Counted from the stretch's first letter, positions 1-9,272 are shown. The stretch is 44,105 bases of DNA from Desulfobacteraceae bacterium (GCA_016744295.1 JADGEQ010000053.1:1-44105); one strand, 5' to 3'. Numbers and translations: made by a program. Notes: a model not told the origin generated them from the letters alone.

Positions 1-123
1 AGCATAGAGCCTGTCAGCTGGCCTATCCAGCGACAGAAAGGCACACCGACCGGAACGGGTATAAGATTTTGTGTTAATAAGCTACATGCGATTGCCCTGC
101 TTAACCCCCGGCGATGATTTGGT

Positions 124-351
124 TCATGGTGAGGTTAAATACAAAACAACCCTGCGTGCAAGCGGAACAAGTATGGCAGCCGTTGGAAACCCTACTGCCA
201 GGCCGGTCATCCAGGCACGAAACCAGGTTGTTAAAAATGCTTCTGAAAATCCCAGGTTAACCGCCACCATGACAAATGACATGACAAAACTCATTCCAAA
301 AGAAATCATAAACCCCATTAAAACACCTGAAAATTTTGGATTAATTTTCAT
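124..351 (-). CDS. DUF2798-type small membrane protein
   Basis: This 75-residue protein is very hydrophobic. Two predicted membrane spans cover roughly residues 6-28 and 40-65, with a short Arg-rich C-terminus. Its size and two-span pattern resemble the DUF2798 family of small inner-membrane proteins, whose function is unknown. I chose the ATG at 351 because a GGGAG Shine-Dalgarno lies just upstream; an in-frame upstream start at 378 has no comparable site. It follows the RND pump gene by 47 bases on the same strand, so it is probably the last gene of the efflux operon. No terminator is visible downstream. Family assignment is from pattern recognition; a role in efflux is inference only. Confidence 0.7.
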   Translation of the reverse strand: MKINPKFSGVLMGFMISFGMSFVMSFVMVAVNLGFSEAFLTTWFRAWMTGLAVGFPTAAILVPLARRVVLYLTSP

Positions 352-398
352 AAATTTATTCTCCCATGGGGCATGCACCCCTGATTTGGTCCACCGGA

Positions 399-3300
399 TC
401 AGCTTGACACCGGCATTTTTGACACCAGTGCCCCTTGTTTTAATTTCCGCACTTTTTTTGAAATAACAGCTATATCCTCCAGCACCATATACAAAGAGGG
501 GGTCAAAAGCAGGGTGACAAAGGTGGAGAAAAGAAGGCCAAACCCCAGGCTGATGGCCATGGGAATCAAAAATTGAGCCTGAACACTTGTCTCCAGAATC
601 AGGGGCATCAGCCCGAAAAAAGTTGTAAGCGAGGTCAGAAGAATTGGTCGCATCCGTCGCTTACAGGCTTCTATGACTGCTTCACCAACATCAAGTCCGG
701 TATCCCGATTCGTATTGGTTTTGTGAATCAAAATAAGGGAATTGTTGACCACCACACCGGCCAGGGCAACCAGTCCGAACAGACTCAGCATACTCAGGCT
801 GTAGCCCATAATCATGTGACCGGCCAGGGCACCCACCAGACCAAAGGGAATGGTGATCATGATCAGAATCGGTTGGGTATAGCTTCGAAACGGTATGGCC
901 ATCAGTGCATAGATGGCAAATAGCGCCAGGATGAATCCCTCCTTGAGACTTACCAAAACCTCTTTCTGCTCCTTTTTTTCGCCAACCAATTCAAAAACGA
1001 GTCCGGGATAGTCGGTCTGCAATTTAGGCAAAAGACCCTGCTGCAGATCCAAAAGAATTTCAGCTGCATTGGATTGGGTGCTGTCCACGGTTGCCGTTAC
1101 ATTGATCACCCGTTTGCGGTCGATACGGTTAATTTCTGAAAACCCACGTCCTTCTTCGACCCAGGCAGCTCGGCGCAATGGAATCTCCCCGCCGTCCGGC
1201 GTGCGGATACGCATGGCTTCAAATCCCCAGAGATCCCTGCGGTCTTCATCTGGATAGCGCACCATCACCTTGACCTCGTTCCGTCCGATCTGGAGACGGA
1301 GGGCTTCAGCACCGTAAAAAGCGCCACGAACCTGTCGCGCCAGATCTTCTTCGGTGATCCCGAGGGTGCGGGCCCCGGGCTTGAGTTTAAGCTTCAACTC
1401 CTGTTTTCCCTGGGTGTGGTTGTCCTCAATGTCTCTCACACCCGGATACTGGGCAAGAACGGCTTTGATACGGTCAGCCGCCTTTGCCAGCACCAAATAA
1501 TTCGTGTGGGCCATCTGGATGTCGATGTCGGCGCCAAGTTTCACGAGATTCGAGCTGAAAGTCAAAGCGTCGGCCCCGGGTATCATTCCAACTTCTTGCC
1601 GCCAGGCCTCGGTAATTTTTCCCACAGGAAGATCCCTTTTTTCGCTTTCTGTCAGAAACAATGCAATATCACAGAGCCGGGAGTCTGACTCGGATTGACC
1701 CCCCGCTGGCCCCCCCGCCACAATTGTGCCGCCGGATACCGCATATATATGGCGGAAGATGCTCTCTTTTCCTGGGCGGTTTTTGTCGATCTTCTCAACA
1801 ATTTTCATGGCCTTTTCAATGATCATCTGCCCAAGTGCTTCGGTTTGTACCACCGGCGTGCCCGGCGGCATGCGAAGGGATACGGTCACAACGTCGCCAT
1901 CCACTTCAGGCATGAAGTTGAACTTTAAAAACCCGCCTCGCACCATCCCCACTGAAACCAGAAAAATAGCCATACAAATGGCCACAATGGTGTATCGCTG
2001 ACCAATGCAGAACCGGATCAAGGCATTATAGGGTCCGGCAATAAACCACTCCAGCAGACGGCTGAAGAACAAACGCGGTTGGTCTACTATTTTAAAAAAA
2101 CCTTGCTTGGGCCCTGGCTTTTTCCCGTTGGAAAGATGTGCCGGCAGAATGAACAACGCCTCTACCAAAGAGACCAATAGCAGGGATATCACAACCAGAG
2201 GAATTGCTTTGATAAACTTACCCGTGGTGCCCGCCACATATACAATCGGGGCAAAGGCGGCAATGGTTGTTAAAACTGAAAAGACAACAGGGGTACTTAC
2301 CTCAAGCACACCGTCAATGGCAGCCTTCATATGGGACTTTCCCTTTTGGCGATGGACAAAGATACTCTCTCCCACCACAATGGCGTCATCCACAAGAATT
2401 CCTATGGCCAGAATAAAGCCAAAAAGCGACATCATGTTGATGGAAACATCTAGGGCCGGAAGGACAAACAGGGCACCCAAAAAAGTAATGGGAAGGCCCG
2501 CCATGACCCACAAAGCCAATTTAATTTCAAGAAAAAGTCCCAGAACGATAAAAACCAGGATCAGACCGTATAGACCGTTGTTAAACAATAGATTCAGACG
2601 GCTGCTCAGCATTTCAGAAGTATCATTCCATGTGGCAACATGGATCGAATCAGGGAACCCGGCCTGCTTTTGTGTTACGTAATTAGTTACGATTTCTGAT
2701 ATTTGGGTGGGCTTTTGATCGGCAACCCGATAGACCTTTACCATGGCCGCAGGTTTCCCGTCAAAGGAGGCTGACAGGTCTGTTTCTTCAAAAGAGTCCT
2801 TTACCCTGGCAATATCCTCTAAGCTGATACGGGTGCCGTCCGGGTCCTCAACAATCGTGATACCGGCATATTCGGCAGCACCATACCGCTTCTCTTTGGT
2901 TCTCAGTAGAATTTCTCCGCTCCGGGTCTTGATCTTGCCGCCGGGCAGATCAAGGGAGGCTTGCCTGAGTCTTAGGGCCACCTCATCAAGGGTAAGATCA
3001 TAGCGCTGAAGATTATTTTCAGATATCTCCACGGATATCTCATAGGGTCTTACCCCCCCCAACTCTACCTGGGTAATCTGGGAAAAAGCCAAAAGTTCTT
3101 CCCGGATGATTTCTGCCTGTTCCCTCAGGGTTCTTTCGGGCAGGTCACCGGAAACCACCACGGATATGACCTCGGTTAGATTGATAAGCTTTGTTACCAC
3201 CGGTTCCTCAGCATCATCCGGAAAGGTGACGATCCTATCCACTTCACTTTTTACATCCTGGAGAATGAGATCCGCATTTTCGTTGGAACGGATTTCTGCA

Positions 3301-3578
3301 GTGACTGTGCCCAGACCTTCACCGGCCACGGACTGAATTTCCTTGATACCGTCAATACCGGTGATACTGTCCTCAATTTTAAGGATAATGCCTTCTTCTA
3401 CTTCATCCGGGCTGGCCCCGGGATAGGCCACCGTGACCTGGATTTTGTCCAGGGCAATTTCAGGAAATATTTCCTGCTTTAAGGACATGCCTTTGACCAG
3501 TCCGCCCACCACCAAAAACAACATGAGCAAATTTGCTGCCACATGGTTTTTCACCATCCACTGCACCATACGCTGCAT
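399..3578 (-). CDS. RND efflux pump permease (AcrB/HAE-like)
   Basis: This 1059-residue inner-membrane protein has the classic RND layout: one N-terminal span, a large periplasmic loop, a block of six spans beginning near residue 335, a second periplasmic loop, and a closing membrane block. It carries the conserved GILVDDAIVVGE segment in the TM4 region that holds the proton-relay aspartates. A second half-repeat is seen in the LVALAGVVVNNSLIL segment. The length is normal for drug/proton RND antiporters. It should form a tripartite pump with the fusion protein and outer-membrane channel encoded just upstream. Its ATG overlaps the fusion-protein stop (TGATG), implying translational coupling. 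The substrate cannot be read from the sequence; drugs, solvents or fatty acids are all possible. Confidence 0.93.
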   Translation of the reverse strand: MQRMVQWMVKNHVAANLLMLFLVVGGLVKGMSLKQEIFPEIALDKIQVTVAYPGASPDEVEEGIILKIEDSITGIDGIKEIQSVAGEGLGTVTAEIRSNENADLILQDVKSEVDRIVTFPDDAEEPVVTKLINLTEVISVVVSGDLPERTLREQAEIIREELLAFSQITQVELGGVRPYEISVEISENNLQRYDLTLDEVALRLRQASLDLPGGKIKTRSGEILLRTKEKRYGAAEYAGITIVEDPDGTRISLEDIARVKDSFEETDLSASFDGKPAAMVKVYRVADQKPTQISEIVTNYVTQKQAGFPDSIHVATWNDTSEMLSSRLNLLFNNGLYGLILVFIVLGLFLEIKLALWVMAGLPITFLGALFVLPALDVSINMMSLFGFILAIGILVDDAIVVGESIFVHRQKGKSHMKAAIDGVLEVSTPVVFSVLTTIAAFAPIVYVAGTTGKFIKAIPLVVISLLLVSLVEALFILPAHLSNGKKPGPKQGFFKIVDQPRLFFSRLLEWFIAGPYNALIRFCIGQRYTIVAICMAIFLVSVGMVRGGFLKFNFMPEVDGDVVTVSLRMPPGTPVVQTEALGQMIIEKAMKIVEKIDKNRPGKESIFRHIYAVSGGTIVAGGPAGGQSESDSRLCDIALFLTESEKRDLPVGKITEAWRQEVGMIPGADALTFSSNLVKLGADIDIQMAHTNYLVLAKAADRIKAVLAQYPGVRDIEDNHTQGKQELKLKLKPGARTLGITEEDLARQVRGAFYGAEALRLQIGRNEVKVMVRYPDEDRRDLWGFEAMRIRTPDGGEIPLRRAAWVEEGRGFSEINRIDRKRVINVTATVDSTQSNAAEILLDLQQGLLPKLQTDYPGLVFELVGEKKEQKEVLVSLKEGFILALFAIYALMAIPFRSYTQPILIMITIPFGLVGALAGHMIMGYSLSMLSLFGLVALAGVVVNNSLILIHKTNTNRDTGLDVGEAVIEACKRRMRPILLTSLTTFFGLMPLILETSVQAQFLIPMAISLGFGLLFSTFVTLLLTPSLYMVLEDIAVISKKVRKLKQGALVSKMPVSS

Positions 3579-4753
3579 CAGATACTTTCCTCCATGGCCC
3601 GAAGTTTCATTCCGGGAACTGCCCCGGCAAGATAAGTTAAAATCAGCTTCTCCCCTTCTTTCAGGCCACGAACCAGAACTATTTGCTTTTCACGGCGGAC
3701 AAATTTCACCTTACGGAATTCAAGACACTGTTTATCATTCATGACCCATACAATTGAATTGGGCCGCAGGGTGCCGGCAGGAATACAGGCAATATTTTCA
3801 ATGGTTTTTCCTTTGATCAACACCTCCACAAAGAGTCCTTCCGCCAGATCAAAAGAATTTTTCCGCGAGATAAGGCCATAGGGGTCCGGCACACCAATCA
3901 CCAACCGGGCCATCCGGCCCTTTGGGTCCACCTCTCCCAGGGTCCGGTCCACCCAACCCTGCCAGGTAAAGAATTGCCCCTCCACATCCATTCTCACACT
4001 GGCCGACCTGCTCCGGATCTTTTTATCCTGCTTTTGGGAAAGGGGAATCCATTGAAGGTCTGCAAAAGACACCGGTGTGACAACTTCAGCGGAATCTGTT
4101 CCGCAGACAACGGCAACGCTACTCCCGGTTGTGATATACTGACCGGGATCAATGGACTCGGAGCGGATGCGACAATTAAAGGGGGCATAGATTTTTGTCC
4201 GCCGGATGTCAGTGAGCCGCTGCTCCAGATCGGCCTGTGCCGATGCAAGGGCTGCCCGGGCATTTTTTAGCTGGGGTACATAAAGCACCAATGGGTTGGG
4301 CCGGGATTTTTTCTTCATTTGGATGCGTTCCCATTCGAGACGGGCCACCCGGGCTTTGCTTTCAATTTCGGCAATCTCATATTCTGCCTTGGCGACTGCG
4401 GCACGACTCGTTTGGGCGGCCAACTCGTAGTCCACAGCCTCGACCCGGAAAAGCAAGTCCCCTTTCTTAAAAACCCCTCCGGTAACAAAAGCCGGATCTA
4501 GACGGATCACCTTACCGCTGATCTGGGGAACGATATCGGCTATCATCCGGGGCTGAACTGTCCCAGTTGCCCACACCATGGTCGGACGGTTTTCCAATAG
4601 GACGTTCATGGTGGCCACCAAAGCGCCGGGATTTTTTCTGGCCTCTTTCACGGGGGGCGTTTTTTTAGCCGAAAGCCATTGCATACCGGCAATGCCGGCG
4701 ATAACGACTGCCAAAGGAATCAATACAGCCATTAATATTTTTATGATGCGCAT
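3578..4753 (-). CDS. RND periplasmic adaptor (membrane fusion protein)
   Basis: This 391-residue protein has an N-terminal membrane anchor (about residues 5-28), then lipoyl/barrel-sandwich halves flanking an alpha-helical hairpin (about residues 105-180). A beta-barrel and membrane-proximal domain follow, including a GQYITTGSSVAVV segment. It belongs to the HlyD/AcrA-type adaptor family and should bridge the inner-membrane RND pump and the outer-membrane channel. The gene lies between the two partner genes and overlaps the start of the permease. Length is typical. No lipobox cysteine is evident, so anchoring is probably through the uncleaved N-terminal helix. Confidence 0.9.
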   Translation of the reverse strand: MRIIKILMAVLIPLAVVIAGIAGMQWLSAKKTPPVKEARKNPGALVATMNVLLENRPTMVWATGTVQPRMIADIVPQISGKVIRLDPAFVTGGVFKKGDLLFRVEAVDYELAAQTSRAAVAKAEYEIAEIESKARVARLEWERIQMKKKSRPNPLVLYVPQLKNARAALASAQADLEQRLTDIRRTKIYAPFNCRIRSESIDPGQYITTGSSVAVVCGTDSAEVVTPVSFADLQWIPLSQKQDKKIRSRSASVRMDVEGQFFTWQGWVDRTLGEVDPKGRMARLVIGVPDPYGLISRKNSFDLAEGLFVEVLIKGKTIENIACIPAGTLRPNSIVWVMNDKQCLEFRKVKFVRREKQIVLVRGLKEGEKLILTYLAGAVPGMKLRAMEESI

Positions 4754-6186
4754 AAATTTTTCCTATTAAATTGTTTCTTTTTTATTTCAAAATCCATCCA
4801 GCTTCCGCCCAGGGCCCTTATCAGGCTAATACGGTCTGAAATCAATTTTCGACGCGCCGACAGCAGCCGGCTTTGTGCATCAAAATGCAGGGTCTGGGCG
4901 GTCAGCACCGGAAGATACTCGGAGAGTCCGTCCAGGTATTGGTCCCCGGCCAGCTGCAATGCCGACCCGGCAGCCGCCTCTTCCTCTTTTAGCCGCTGAA
5001 TCGCTTCCTGGGTTGTACGATGATTCACAAGGGCATCTTCAACTTCCTGGAAGGCCGATAGAACCGCATACCGATAACGGCCGAATTCTTCTTCGAACAC
5101 GGCCCGGGTTCGGTCAACCTCAGCCTTTCGGCTCCCCCAGTCAACCAAGGGAAGAACAAAATTTCCCATAAGGCTCCATACGGTTTCGGAAAGACTGGTG
5201 CCATAATCCGTACCAGCCCGGCCATAGTCCGCCAGCAAGTTGATCGAAGGAAATCGGTCTGCAACAGCAGCGCCGAGCTTTTGATCACTTGCCCTCAGAC
5301 GCAGAAGCGCCGCCTTTATATCGGGCCTGCGCGTGAGCAGTTCCGATGGCAGGCCAGCTGGATAGAGGGCAAAAAAATCAGGAAGATCGGCACCCCCCCC
5401 TTCCATGGCTGAACCCGGATATTCTCCGATCAAAACCGAGAGGGCATGGGCCGTTGTGGCAAGGGTTGAATGGAATTGTGGCGCCATTGCCCGGGCAGTC
5501 GCCAGGGTTTGCCGGGACTGATATACGTCCAGGGCTGTTACCATTCCCTCAAGGTAACGTTGATTAACGAGTTCAAGTGTGGCTTCACGGGTTTTCACTG
5601 TTCGGTCGGTCAACTCAAGCTGGGCCCGCTGCTCCACCATTAAATAATAGAGATCCACCACCTGGGCAGAGATGGTCAGATAAAGGAACCGGATGTCTTC
5701 AAGGGATGCATCCCTTTCAAGCTCGCTGGCCAGACTTTGAGATTTAAGCTTGTTCCACAAATCCACTTCAAAGCCGGCGGTTAGGGACAACTCGTAGCTG
5801 TTACCGGTCCCAGCCCCCTGGGTTCCGGACTTGGACCGGGCGCCACTTCCCTCCATATTGATATAGGGAAGACGGCTGGCACCTGTCTTGCGGGCCACCG
5901 CCTCAAGCTGCCCGAGGCGCGCAACCGCCTGATCCAGATCCAGATTTCCTTTAAATGCCTTTTCCATGATCTGGTTTAGCCGGTCATCTCCCCAGGCCTC
6001 CCACCACCGTTCAGGAGCAGTTGATGTCTTGGGTGAGACCGGCTGTTTCTGGTAGGTTTTCGGAAGGGAAACACCCGGATCTATTGTTTTTGGGGTGTAC
6101 ACCGAACACCCGCAACAGATTATGGTGAGAAGGCCTGCCACCCAAGCAATTGAAAAAATTTGGTAAAAAAATTTTCCAGGGATCAT
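4741..6186 (-). CDS. outer-membrane efflux lipoprotein (TolC/NodT family)
   Basis: This 481-residue protein is an outer-membrane factor of the NodT/OprM type. The N-terminus has a hydrophobic stretch ending in ICCGCSVYTP, which looks like a lipoprotein signal although the lipobox is not canonical. Two internally related helical repeats follow, recognisable by the LTRRPDIKAALLRL segment between them. I start the gene at the ATG at 6186, which follows a GGAG and overlaps the upstream stop codon as ATGA. A longer open frame exists but would put 45 unrelated residues ahead of the signal peptide. The gene ends inside the start region of the adaptor gene (13-base overlap). It is expected to form the outer-membrane exit duct of the tripartite pump. 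Confidence 0.88.
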   Translation of the reverse strand: MIPGKFFYQIFSIAWVAGLLTIICCGCSVYTPKTIDPGVSLPKTYQKQPVSPKTSTAPERWWEAWGDDRLNQIMEKAFKGNLDLDQAVARLGQLEAVARKTGASRLPYINMEGSGARSKSGTQGAGTGNSYELSLTAGFEVDLWNKLKSQSLASELERDASLEDIRFLYLTISAQVVDLYYLMVEQRAQLELTDRTVKTREATLELVNQRYLEGMVTALDVYQSRQTLATARAMAPQFHSTLATTAHALSVLIGEYPGSAMEGGGADLPDFFALYPAGLPSELLTRRPDIKAALLRLRASDQKLGAAVADRFPSINLLADYGRAGTDYGTSLSETVWSLMGNFVLPLVDWGSRKAEVDRTRAVFEEEFGRYRYAVLSAFQEVEDALVNHRTTQEAIQRLKEEEAAAGSALQLAGDQYLDGLSEYLPVLTAQTLHFDAQSRLLSARRKLISDRISLIRALGGSWMDFEIKKKQFNRKNLCAS

Positions 6187-6485
6187 AGGGCAACTCCGTC
6201 GGGGTCTATTTGTATCGTCTGCCAGATCTGGTGATCTATAAGGCCAAACCGAATCAACAATTTTGACAATTGGATGCCAAGACTGGTTTTGGCCGGACTG
6301 ATCATGGCCAAATCCCAGCAAAGATGGACAGTCAGGTCTGTCTCGTAGATCATGTTACGGTACAGGCTCATACCCATTAAGCCATCGGCCTCCAAATCAT
6401 GCTCAATATGGCAACAAAGCCTGAGGGCATCATTATATTCGGTCTTTCCGGCGGTTCTGACATTCACAATTTCGAGCCAAGTCAT
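6183..6485 (-). CDS. conserved small protein, first gene of efflux operon
   Basis: This 100-residue soluble protein has no signal peptide or membrane span. The N-terminus (MTWLEIVNVRTAG) reads as a beta strand, and a later segment (TDLTVHLCWD followed by SLGIQLSKLL and DHQIWQ) looks like a conserved core. The general shape recalls small dimeric ferredoxin-fold proteins of the ABM monooxygenase kind, but I cannot assign a family with confidence. An AGGAAG site precedes the ATG, and the stop codon overlaps the next gene's ATG by four bases, so it is a real, coupled operon member. As the promoter-proximal gene of a sigma-54 efflux operon it could sense or handle the pump substrate; that is inference. 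Confidence 0.65.
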   Translation of the reverse strand: MTWLEIVNVRTAGKTEYNDALRLCCHIEHDLEADGLMGMSLYRNMIYETDLTVHLCWDLAMISPAKTSLGIQLSKLLIRFGLIDHQIWQTIQIDPDGVAL

Positions 6486-6638
6486 TCTTATTTCTTCCTA
6501 ATTTTTTGAGCCGGTTTAGCTCTATTGTTCCAAAACAGGCATTTCTTTCGGCCTGGTTCCCTATTGGGTATCCCCTGGCGTATATGTTGGCCCGGTCCAG
6601 GCCTAGGAGATAAGCCCCAGGGGATGTCAATATGCATT

Positions 6639-6655
6639 AGCCAAATTCGTGCCAA
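6639..6655 (-). promoter_or_regulatory. sigma-54 (-24/-12) promoter of efflux operon
   Basis: The minus strand reads TTGGCACGAATTTGGCT. It matches the sigma-54 consensus TGGCACG-N4-TTGCW at every fixed base except one (TG for TT before GC), with the exact GG-to-GC spacing of 12. Transcription would start near 6627 and read into the 100-residue gene with a leader of about 140 bases. The neighbouring divergent gene encodes a sigma-54 activator, which strongly supports function. Confidence 0.75.
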
Positions 6656-6705
6656 CTAAATTTTAGTTTAAATACGGATAGTTACAAAAGAACAGCCCTT
6701 AATTC

Positions 6706-6764
6706 ATGATATATCATAAAAATTATTGTTAAATACCGTGAGTGATGTTAAATATCATAAAAAT
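6706..6764. repeat. palindrome and direct repeats, candidate activator-binding sites
   Basis: The segment holds the perfect palindrome ATGATATATCAT (6706-6717) and two copies of ATATCATAAAAAT starting 41 bases apart. The second copy is embedded in the imperfect palindrome ATGTTAAATATCAT. The block lies about 80-140 bases upstream of the predicted sigma-54 start site, the usual distance for enhancer-binding protein sites, and just ahead of the activator gene itself. Binding is inferred, not shown. Confidence 0.5.
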
Positions 6765-6793
6765 CCATATCCACCACAAAAGGAAAGATTTAA

Positions 6794-8344
6794 ATGACTC
6801 AAACTGATTTTTTTCGTCGGGCAACCTTGCTGATCTGTAGCAGTTTGGACATCGAAAAAGTACTCCAGCGCTGTATGAAACATTTGGCTGAATTCATGCC
6901 GGTCTCAGGCATATACCTAAACCAATTCGAACCAGACCTTGGGCTTATTCGGTGTCTTGCCATGGTGACCCGGGATGGAGATATAAAAAAAATGCCCCCC
7001 ACCTCTTTGCCCAAAGAAGCGATCCAGATCATTAAATCAAATCTTCGTACAGGAAATAAGGTCCAGATCGTCAACCAACCGGAACTCAATCCCATATCCA
7101 GAACCTTTTTCCACAACTTTGAACTATCCAACCTCTCGTTTATTATCATGCCGCTGAGTGTTGAGGGTGAAACCTTGGGAGCCCTGGGCATAATGGCCAA
7201 GGGCAAGGGACAGTTTACCCAAGCCCATGAACAATTGCTCACCCAGCTGCGGGAACCGTTTTCCATGGCCATGTCAAACGCATTGCGCCACAGGGAAATC
7301 ATAAAGCTCAAGGAAATGGTGGAAGCTGAAAACCGGGAGCTGCACAAGGAACTGCGTCACATTTCAGTTGATGAAATCATCGGAGCGGATTTCGGGCTGA
7401 AACATATCATGAAGATGGTCCGGCAGGTAGCTCCCATTGATACGCCGGTTACACTTTTGGGGGAAACCGGAGTTGGCAAAGAGGTTATTGCCAACGCCAT
7501 TCATTCCTTGTCCCAGCGAAGAAATGCCCCCTTTGTCAGGGTCAATTGCGGTGCAATTCCGGGAAGCCTTTTGGACAGCGAGCTTTTCGGGCATGAAAAA
7601 GGTGCCTTTACCGGCGCCATTGAACCCAAAAAAGGGCGCTTTGAAAGGGCAAACAAGGGAAGTATTTTTCTGGATGAAATCGGTGAGCTTTCCCCCCAGG
7701 CACAGGTCCGCCTCCTTCGGGTGATCCAGAACAACGAGATCGAACGGGTGGGAGGAAAAAATACAATCCCCATCAATGTAAGAATCATTGCGGCCACCCA
7801 CAGAAATCTTGAAAAAATGATCGCTTCGGGACAGTTTCGAGAAGATTTATGGTATCGCCTCAACACATTCCCCATCATGATCCCCCCCCTAAGACACCGG
7901 AAAGAAGATATTCCCGCATTGATTCACCATTTTCTGGAAAAAAAGTCAAAGGACTTGAAAATACCCAGATTGCCGGTCACAACTGCAGCGGACATTGAGC
8001 GACTCAAGGCCTATCCCTGGCCGGGAAATGTTCGGGAACTGGAAAACCTTATTGAACGTGCTCTCATTCAAAGCAGTGGCCGAAATGAAAGCGAACCCCT
8101 AAGATTTGAACACTTCATTTTCCCGGCGAATATGGATAAAACACAAGAAATTTTGTCTGAAAATCACAACCTGCTCTCACTTGATGACGTCATGTCCCGG
8201 CATATCCAGCGGGCGTTGCAATTGACAAAGGGAAAAATTTCAGGACATAACGGGGCCGCCCAGATCCTTGGCATCAATCCCAATATCCTAAGAAGCCGGA
8301 TGCGAAAGCTGGGAATACCCTTTGCCGGATCAGAAGGGCGTTAA
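6794..8344 (+). CDS. sigma-54 dependent transcriptional activator (GAF-AAA+-Fis)
   Basis: This 516-residue regulator has three parts. An N-terminal GAF-type sensory domain covers about residues 10-165. A central AAA+ sigma-54 interaction domain carries the Walker A GETGVGK at 223-229, the GAFTGA loop at 270-275, Walker B IFLDEIGEL and the arginine-finger segment REDLWYRLN. A C-terminal Fis-type helix-turn-helix contains AAQILGINPNILRSRMRKLG. The layout resembles FhlA/NorR-class activators, in which the GAF domain binds a small molecule. It is divergent from the efflux operon, whose promoter is of sigma-54 type, so it most likely controls that operon. The ligand is unknown. GAFTGA is intact, so the protein should be a true sigma-54 activator rather than a degenerate one. 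Confidence 0.93.
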   Translation: MTQTDFFRRATLLICSSLDIEKVLQRCMKHLAEFMPVSGIYLNQFEPDLGLIRCLAMVTRDGDIKKMPPTSLPKEAIQIIKSNLRTGNKVQIVNQPELNPISRTFFHNFELSNLSFIIMPLSVEGETLGALGIMAKGKGQFTQAHEQLLTQLREPFSMAMSNALRHREIIKLKEMVEAENRELHKELRHISVDEIIGADFGLKHIMKMVRQVAPIDTPVTLLGETGVGKEVIANAIHSLSQRRNAPFVRVNCGAIPGSLLDSELFGHEKGAFTGAIEPKKGRFERANKGSIFLDEIGELSPQAQVRLLRVIQNNEIERVGGKNTIPINVRIIAATHRNLEKMIASGQFREDLWYRLNTFPIMIPPLRHRKEDIPALIHHFLEKKSKDLKIPRLPVTTAADIERLKAYPWPGNVRELENLIERALIQSSGRNESEPLRFEHFIFPANMDKTQEILSENHNLLSLDDVMSRHIQRALQLTKGKISGHNGAAQILGINPNILRSRMRKLGIPFAGSEGR

Positions 8345-8483
8345 TTCACAAAAAGGATCCGAGGAACCGCAAATTTTGAAGTGACTTGAAAACAATTACG
8401 ATATTTTTCTGATCCACCAAAATCGGAATCTGAATGGATCTTTGTTATTGCCAGGTTCTCTTTGCTAAAAATCGTGAATATTT

Positions 8484-9272
8484 TTGACTTGCCCTATTGC
8501 AACCCGGGGAACACAAGATGTTTGTTTCCACGATATCACCGCAATGAAAACTCTGGCTCAAAAAATTTACAAGCAATTTAAATCCAATTCAAAAATAATG
8601 GACCGTCGAAATTACGGCACTCCTGAACTGGTAAAGGACATTAACCAAAGAGGACTATGGTGCACCCGGAATTTTTCAGAAGTTTTTTTTGAAACTGGTT
8701 ATAAACTGGAGGGACCCCAAATGCGCAGGGATATCGTGGTGGGAGATGCATCCTGCTTTGGATGCCCGGTAGCCTGCGGGAAACGCAGTTATGTAGCCTC
8801 AGAAAAATATGGCCCAATGCGCATTGAAGGACCTGAGTTTGAAACCATAGGTCTCCTAGGGCCAAATTGCGGTGTGGGTGACTGGGAGCACATTGTCAGG
8901 GCCACCCAAATCTGTGATGATTATGGTTTCGACACCATGAATGCCGGTGGATGCGTGGCATTGGCAATGGAATGTTTTGAAAAAGGTATTATCGGTCTTA
9001 ACATGGATGAAGACTCGCTTAATTCCGCTGCGGAACGGATAATTAATCTGGAGCGGTTGTACAATAGCAGGCTCGGAGTTTCTCGGAAAGACGACACCTT
9101 GCCCCAACGATTCTTAAAAGAATCAATGATCAAAGGGAACAGTGCAGGAGAAACCATAGAATTGGATCCCATGCTGGATGAATATTATGATATCATGGGA
9201 TGGTCAAAGGATGGTTTGCCTCCAGAGGAAAAGAATTCTCATGGACCTTCTTATGGAAAGCGTCAAAGCTAA
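8484..9272 (+). pseudogene. aldehyde:ferredoxin oxidoreductase remnant (internally deleted)
   Basis: The 262-residue frame is clearly related to tungsten-dependent aldehyde:ferredoxin oxidoreductases (AOR), normally about 600 residues. It opens at the IATRGTQDV segment that in full proteins follows the N-terminal pterin-binding domain. It keeps the cluster motif CFGCPVAC and the EGPEFETIGLLG region, then jumps directly from LNMDEDSL to the C-terminal ERIINLERLYNSR and DEYYDIMGW segments. The N-terminal domain and roughly 250 central residues are missing, including the region carrying the fourth cluster cysteine. The frame stays open across the junction, so a short protein could still be made, but it cannot be a working AOR. 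The start is a TTG with no good ribosome site. I call it a decaying pseudogene. Confidence 0.75.

Larger units (their letters stand above)
6486..6793. promoter_or_regulatory. divergent control region, efflux operon and sigma-54 activator
   Basis: This 308-base gap separates two divergent transcription units. It contains the sigma-54 promoter (listed separately) and, towards the activator gene, an AT-rich block of repeats: a perfect 12-base palindrome at 6706-6717, a 13-base direct repeat (ATATCATAAAAAT at 6711-6723 and 6752-6764) and a 9-base direct repeat (TGTTAAATA at 6727-6735 and 6746-6754). No other gene-like frame with a ribosome site is seen. Confidence 0.6.

Noticed and set aside
1..123. 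Partial gene at the left edge
   Set aside because: I see no frame with plausible composition or start signal in either strand; it is probably the trailer of the efflux operon.
2107..2682. 191-residue rightward frame opposite the RND permease
   Set aside because: It is the antisense shadow of a long conserved gene, has low-complexity Thr/Arg/Ser composition and no ribosome site.
6433..6630. 65-residue leftward frame upstream of the efflux operon
   Set aside because: It needs a TTG start with no ribosome site, begins almost at the predicted transcription start, and overlaps the real 100-residue gene in another frame.
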